64,000 bases of DNA from Gammaproteobacteria bacterium. Its GTDB lineage: Bacteria > Pseudomonadota > Gammaproteobacteria > Pseudomonadales > Pseudohongiellaceae. Below are positions 63,335 to 64,000 of this stretch, piece by piece. A model generated the notes under the pieces. It did not search any database and was not told the DNA's origin. It was given only the letters and a program-made list of their open reading frames with translations. Position numbers and translations under genes: made by a program. The stretch is taken from contig JAQWMX010000007.1 of NCBI GenBank assembly GCA_029246545.1, positions 1 through 64,000 on the forward strand, written 5' to 3'. Positions within the stretch are counted from its first letter, which is position 1, and each line of letters opens with the position of its first letter.

Positions 63335-64000
63335 TATGTATTGGTAATGCAGCACTTTCTGATGGTGACTTTTTACATCAGGCCATCAAAAAAGCGGACC
63401 TGATTATAAATGTAGGTCACGACGTGGTCGAAAAGCCACCATTTTTTATGCGAGATAATGGTCTTAATGTTATTCACATTAATTTTAGTACTGCTGAGGT
63501 TGACCCAGTTTATTTTCCTCAGACTGAAATGATTGGGGATATTGCTAACAGTATCTGGCAGCTCAATGAAAGGTTATCTCCGCAAGCGCATTGGGATTTC
63601 ACTTATTTCATGAAAGCCAGAGATGCCATGTTGGAGCATGAGCATAAAGGCATCGATGACCCACGTTTCCCCATGTATCCGCAGCGCTTGGTAGCAGATG
63701 TGCGCAAAGTCATGGGCAAGGAAGACATTATTGCTTTAGATAACGGCGTCTACAAAATATGGTTTGCTCGAAATTATCACGCCAATTCACCTAATACAGT
63801 ATTACTGGATAATGCACTGGCATCCATGGGAGCAGGCTTGCCTTCTGCTATGGCCGCCAAGATGGTGAGCCCTGATAAAAAGGTGGTGGCTATCTGTGGT
63901 GATGGTGGCTTTATGATGAACTCTCAAGAATTATAAACGGCGGTTCGATTAAAACTCGATCTAGTGGTCCTAATTTTGAATGACAGCGCTTATGGCATGA
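63335..64000 (+). pseudogene. Acetolactate synthase-like TPP enzyme, 5'-truncated and nonsense-mutated
   Basis: Homology begins near 63340 with IGNAALSDGDFLHQAIKKAD and NVGHDVVEKPPFFM, the middle of an acetolactate synthase large subunit. It continues into the TPP-binding motif ICGDGGFMMNSQEL. About 250 N-terminal residues, including the catalytic glutamate, are missing. A TAA at 63934-63936 stands where relatives have Glu (GAA). The same frame then continues TAVRLKLDLVVLILNDSAYGM to the window edge. This gene is distinct from the intact TPP enzyme at 33637. Confidence 0.82.

Overview
This window reads as a stretch of chromosome from a heterotrophic, AT-rich, probably marine gammaproteobacterium. 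The basis is the gammaproteobacterial 23S 3' end and 5S rRNA at the left edge, a TonB-dependent receptor, many exported beta-propeller proteins, PQQ dehydrogenases, and small proteobacterial families such as TIGR02647 and FmdB. No species can be named from the sequence alone. I see no insertion sequence, phage, CRISPR array or tRNA gene.

Layout. 0-0.7 kb: end of an rRNA operon (23S, 5S, strong terminator). 0.8-7.2 kb: omega-aminotransferase with a divergent XRE-cupin regulator, a BASS-family transporter, the remains of a gluconolactonase-like gene, an aromatic aminotransferase and a PAL-like beta-propeller. 7.3-15.2 kb: 2OG-Fe(II) oxygenase, TonB receptor, exported metallo-beta-lactamase-fold protein, 2-hydroxyacid dehydrogenase and a second propeller. 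15.2-23.1 kb: a putative phenol-catabolic island made of an aldehyde dehydrogenase (pchA-like), an exported M24 peptidase-fold protein, a c-type cytochrome, a Tat-signal protein, a p-cresol methylhydroxylase/VAO-type flavoprotein and a cytosolic reductive dehalogenase. The dehalogenase keeps both 4Fe-4S motifs and the candidate catalytic Tyr, Lys and Arg. 23.1-29.3 kb: a five-gene operon (M20 amidohydrolase, class V aminotransferase, GntP permease, S41 protease, small lipoprotein). 29.4-36.3 kb: FAD/Fe-S D-2-hydroxyacid dehydrogenase, TIGR02647 protein, PCuAC-like protein, TPP enzyme and methyltransferase. 36.3-45.1 kb: two PQQ dehydrogenases of different architecture, a third PAL-like propeller, amidohydrolase, rhodanese and an unknown exported protein. 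45.3-52.0 kb: MFS transporter, DUF2235 hydrolase, a second class V aminotransferase, lactate permease and FMN-dependent lactate dehydrogenase. 52.1-62.5 kb: a decayed membrane-protein gene, further propellers, a CorC/CNNM protein, tandem SnoaL-like lipoprotein, Tsx-like porin, FAH-family hydrolase and thiol peroxidase. 59.8-64 kb also holds three broken genes: pap, a CPA2 antiporter and an acetolactate-synthase-like gene.

Working together. One theme is small hydroxy- and oxo-acids (glyoxylate, hydroxypyruvate, lactate): two class V aminotransferases, GntP and LctP permeases, lactate and D-2-hydroxyacid dehydrogenases, and a hydroxypyruvate-reductase-like enzyme. A second theme is periplasmic oxidation: PQQ and flavocytochrome enzymes with c-type hemes.

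The most exciting candidate is the 15-23 kb island. It can be read as a pathway that oxidises the para side chain of (halo)phenols to a 4-hydroxybenzoate while NpRdhA-like chemistry removes ortho-halogens. The Tat-signal protein encoded between cytochrome and flavoprotein may export the signal-less flavoprotein. These functional links are inference; the gene order and motifs are seen directly.
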